DNA from: Peribacillus simplex NBRC 15720 = DSM 1321
GTDB lineage: Bacteria > Bacillota > Bacilli > Bacillales > DSM-1321
Direction of reading: 5' to 3'
Length of the DNA: 64,000 nucleotides
Assembly (NCBI RefSeq): GCF_002243645.1
Contig: NZ_CP017704.1
Coordinates: 1-64,000 of the forward strand
The notes under the pieces are model-generated. The model was not told the DNA's origin and did not search any database. It saw only the letters and a program-made list of their open reading frames with translations. Positions 62,957 through 64,000 of the stretch are shown here, piece by piece. The translations under genes were made by a program, and so were the position numbers. Each line of letters starts with the position of its first letter. The stretch's first letter is position 1.

Positions 62957-63976
62957 TCAAATCATAACATGCTGATCAAGTTTAATAGGACTGTTTCTTT
63001 TCACAGATTCAATACTAGCTAGTGCAATTTTCAAAGACCATCGAGCATCTTCCGCAGTTACTAATGCTGGTTTATTATGAATCACACATACTACGAAACC
63101 TCTCAATTCCGCAATGTAAGCATCAAACAATAAATCTTGATCATATCGACATGTATTAAAACTTACCCCGTTATGATTATATCTCGTCATGCTAGATTCA
63201 CGGATTCCCCCTGCAGTAAGCATACCTTCAGATCCGAAAACCTCTGCCCTCACATCATAACCATATACTGCCTGGAAATTCGCTTCTGCAGTTGCTATCG
63301 CACCATTATCAAATTTTATCGTAACAACAGCAGTATCTAGTAATCCATTACACTTTAAATCCGGACGAATTAACGCATCTGCCACCGCATACACCTCAAC
63401 AGGCTTTGCACCAGGATTCAAATACATTAATGCATCAAAGTCATGGATTAAGGTTTCTAAAAAGATCGCCCATTCTGGAATTGATTCCGCTCTATTTAGC
63501 ATTGGATCTCTTGTTGTTGATTTTAACAATTGTGGCATACCAATTTTACCAGATACAATTTCTTCATGGGCAGCTTTAAAGCCTTTTTCAAACCTTCTAT
63601 TAAAACCAACTTGAACCAAAATATTACTTTTTTCACTCTCTTGAACAATTTCGTTTGCTTCTTTTAAATTAACAGCCATAGGTTTTTCACAAAATACCGC
63701 TTTACCTTGTTTAAAAGCAGCAAGGACATGACTAGCATGTGTACGTGCTGGTGAAGTAATCACCACGGCGTCTATTTCAGGATCTTGAATTAATTCCATC
63801 GGATCTGTGTATGCTTTTGCATTTATGTCTAATTGATTTATAAATTTTTCTGCAGCACCAGGTGCAGGAGCTGCAACCGCATATAATTTAGCTTGTGGTA
63901 AGCGATAGGCAAGCGTCTCCCCATGAAAAGCTCCCATTCTTCCAGCACCAATTAAACCAACATTTAGTTTATTCAT
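62957..63976 (-). CDS. Inositol 2-dehydrogenase-like Gfo/Idh/MocA oxidoreductase
   Basis: NAD(P)-dependent sugar or inositol dehydrogenase of 339 aa. Rossmann start VGLIGAGRMGAFHGETLAYR, ITSPARTHASHVLAAFKQGK and the catalytic-lysine motif VFCEKPMAVNLKEANEIV. C-terminal domain: QVGFNRRFEKGFKAAHEEIV, ESIPEWAIFLETLIHDFDAL (His/Asp active-site region), FGSEGMLTAGGI. It resembles IolG, but no other iol gene is in the window, so scyllo-inositol or another polyol is possible. ATG 63976 has AGGAGG seven bases upstream; the gene continues no neighbour within the window. Confidence 0.88.
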   Translation of the reverse strand: MNKLNVGLIGAGRMGAFHGETLAYRLPQAKLYAVAAPAPGAAEKFINQLDINAKAYTDPMELIQDPEIDAVVITSPARTHASHVLAAFKQGKAVFCEKPMAVNLKEANEIVQESEKSNILVQVGFNRRFEKGFKAAHEEIVSGKIGMPQLLKSTTRDPMLNRAESIPEWAIFLETLIHDFDALMYLNPGAKPVEVYAVADALIRPDLKCNGLLDTAVVTIKFDNGAIATAEANFQAVYGYDVRAEVFGSEGMLTAGGIRESSMTRYNHNGVSFNTCRYDQDLLFDAYIAELRGFVVCVIHNKPALVTAEDARWSLKIALASIESVKRNSPIKLDQHVMI

Positions 63977-64000
63977 AAAATAACCTCCTGAGAATTTATT

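Overview
The window looks like a chromosomal stretch from a low-GC, endospore-forming Bacillaceae (Bacillus/Peribacillus type). The signs are AGGAGG-type ribosome sites, frequent TTG/GTG starts, two spore germinant-receptor operons, a CysL-CysJI sulfite reductase locus of the B. subtilis kind and a VanRS-like two-component system. No rRNA, tRNA or CRISPR was seen. Many genes carry single-base frameshifts, especially in 1-8 kb; this may be real decay or local sequence error, and the two cannot be separated here.

Layout. 1-6.2 kb: two divergent germinant-receptor (ger) operons, both frameshifted. 6.2-8 kb: decayed RidA, TatA and TatC genes. 8.3-17.3 kb: cell-envelope block (DUF3888-like secreted protein, SH3-SH3-VanY carboxypeptidase, LCP ligase, VanSR-like two-component system, second MurG-like glycosyltransferase, NUDIX, sugar-nucleotide dehydratase). 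18-27 kb: DinB, three IS110-family elements, a TnpB-element right-end relic and a quinone oxidoreductase. 27-31 kb: array of small minus-strand genes, each followed by the same ~90-bp palindromic repeat, headed by the N-terminal stub of a tyrosine recombinase. 31.3-36.7 kb: cysI, cysJ, cysL and an IscA-like gene. 37-44.6 kb: second array of the same kind (two GNATs, GrpB, DinB, tiny membrane proteins) with two more IS110-family copies. 45-48 kb: dicarboxylate/amino-acid symporter and secreted asparaginase. 48.5-55 kb: SnoaL-like proteins, a luciferase-like monooxygenase and an MFS pump with shared MarR operator candidates, then an ArsR-type regulator with three matching operators. 55-59.6 kb: a broken IS110 copy, an acyltransferase and a broken serine hydrolase. 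59.8-62.6 kb: IclR-MFS-UPF0303-ABM operon. 63-64 kb: inositol-dehydrogenase-like gene.

Main observation. The dispersed repeat has two short core-like sites (AACTAAC, a 6-7 nt spacer, GTTAGCT or GTTAGTT) flanking a hairpin whose sequence varies but always pairs. It sits 3' of at least a dozen co-oriented small accessory genes of types typical for integron cassettes (GNAT, DinB, GrpB, aminoglycoside-phosphotransferase-like). This layout resembles a gene-cassette array in a Gram-positive genome. All six IS110-family insertions in the window lie at two exact dinucleotides (CT or TT) in this repeat. The non-coding end of each element contains paired segments that match the repeat on both sides of the core, as expected for a bridge/seek RNA target-binding loop. 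The cassette interpretation is inference; the insertion pattern and guide matches are read directly from the sequence.
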